Source: Methylococcaceae bacterium UBA4132 (GTDB taxonomy: Bacteria; Pseudomonadota; Gammaproteobacteria; Methylococcales; Methylomonadaceae). From it: DNA of 13,731 bases. A program made the position numbers and the translations under genes. Position 1 is the stretch's first letter; every line of letters starts with the position of its first letter. The notes beneath the pieces are model-generated. The model had not been told where the DNA came from. It ran no database searches and was given only the letters and a program-made list of their open reading frames with translations. The stretch is from contig DFWO01000018.1 of the NCBI GenBank assembly GCA_002380945.1, positions 1 through 13,731 of the forward strand, in the 5' to 3' direction. Below, piece by piece: positions 13,590 through 13,731 of this stretch.

Positions 13590-13731
13590 GACCCTTTACC
13601 GTGTAGCAACCCCCCTCAAGTCTCTGTCGGCGACATCACCTACTTTCATGCCCAAGAAGGCTGGTTAGTGTAGCAGTGGTGACTAACTGGTATCGCGGCA
13701 AGTGGTCGGCTGCTCGATGGCAGCTCACCTG
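13590..13731 (+). pseudogene. Degenerate IS3-family transposase (OrfB) fragment with frameshifts
   Basis: From about 13617 the plus strand reads QVSVGDITYFHAQEGWL, matching the DDE-domain start of IS3-family OrfB (typically QVWVGDITYI...GWLYLAVV), including the first catalytic Asp in GDITY. Reading then breaks: a TAG follows at 13671. One frame over, the family sequence resumes as AVVTNWYRGK, and after a second shift as VVGCSMAAHL to the edge. Two apparent single-base losses, near 13668-13673 and 13696-13698, explain this. The part before 13617 is only vaguely alignable. The gene is therefore broken, and the window edge cuts it. Family assignment is from recognisable motifs only. Confidence 0.75.

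Noticed and set aside
1..13731. CRISPR array, phage, toxin-antitoxin or other defence system
   Set aside because: No regularly spaced direct repeats, cas genes, phage structural genes or recognisable toxin-antitoxin pairs were seen on either strand.

Overview
The window is a chromosomal segment of a gammaproteobacterium. The order mlaF-mlaE-mlaD-mlaB-murA-hisG-hisD-hisC is the classic gammaproteobacterial layout, and the Aas and NtrB/NtrC proteins are close in length to their E. coli counterparts. The moderately A+T-rich sequence and the several short palindromic intergenic repeats recall sulfur-oxidising Thiotrichales (the Beggiatoa/Thiothrix type). That placement is inference from pattern, not from a search.

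Layout. (1) At 1-128, on the minus strand, lies the beginning of an IS5-type transposase gene and the probable IS terminus, only 8 bp from the hisC stop codon. (2) From 8241 down to 137, all genes are on the minus strand. In transcription order they are a lipoprotein alpha/beta hydrolase, mlaF, mlaE, mlaD, mlaB, murA, hisG (short form), hisD and hisC. The usual mlaC (between mlaD and mlaB) and ibaG/bolA-like gene (between mlaB and murA) are both missing. (3) From 8512 to 10650, plus strand and divergent from the hydrolase, is aas, a fused acyltransferase/acyl-ACP synthetase. (4) From 10651 to 10934 there is an intergenic region with two structured palindromic repeats, then a perfect NtrC-type operator and a sigma-54 promoter. 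(5) From 10935 to 13398 are ntrB and ntrC, overlapping by 8 bp. (6) From 13399 to 13731 there is decayed DNA, with a start-less minus-strand open frame and a frameshifted IS3-family transposase fragment running off the edge.

How the genes fit together. MlaF, MlaE, MlaD and MlaB are the inner-membrane ABC complex that moves phospholipids between inner and outer membrane. Aas re-acylates lysophospholipids, and the neighbouring lipoprotein is a monoacylglycerol-lipase/lysophospholipase-like hydrolase. The middle of the window is therefore plausibly an envelope-lipid neighbourhood. MurA makes the first committed peptidoglycan precursor. HisG, HisD and HisC are three histidine-biosynthesis enzymes. 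NtrB/NtrC form the nitrogen two-component system and appear to be autoregulated through sigma-54. Both window edges carry transposase sequence, so this conserved block is bordered by insertion elements.

I found no wholly new system. The points most worth a second look are the mla operon without mlaC, the NtrC/sigma-54 promoter architecture of ntrBC, the possible leaderless promoter of the hydrolase, and the set of structured intergenic repeats.
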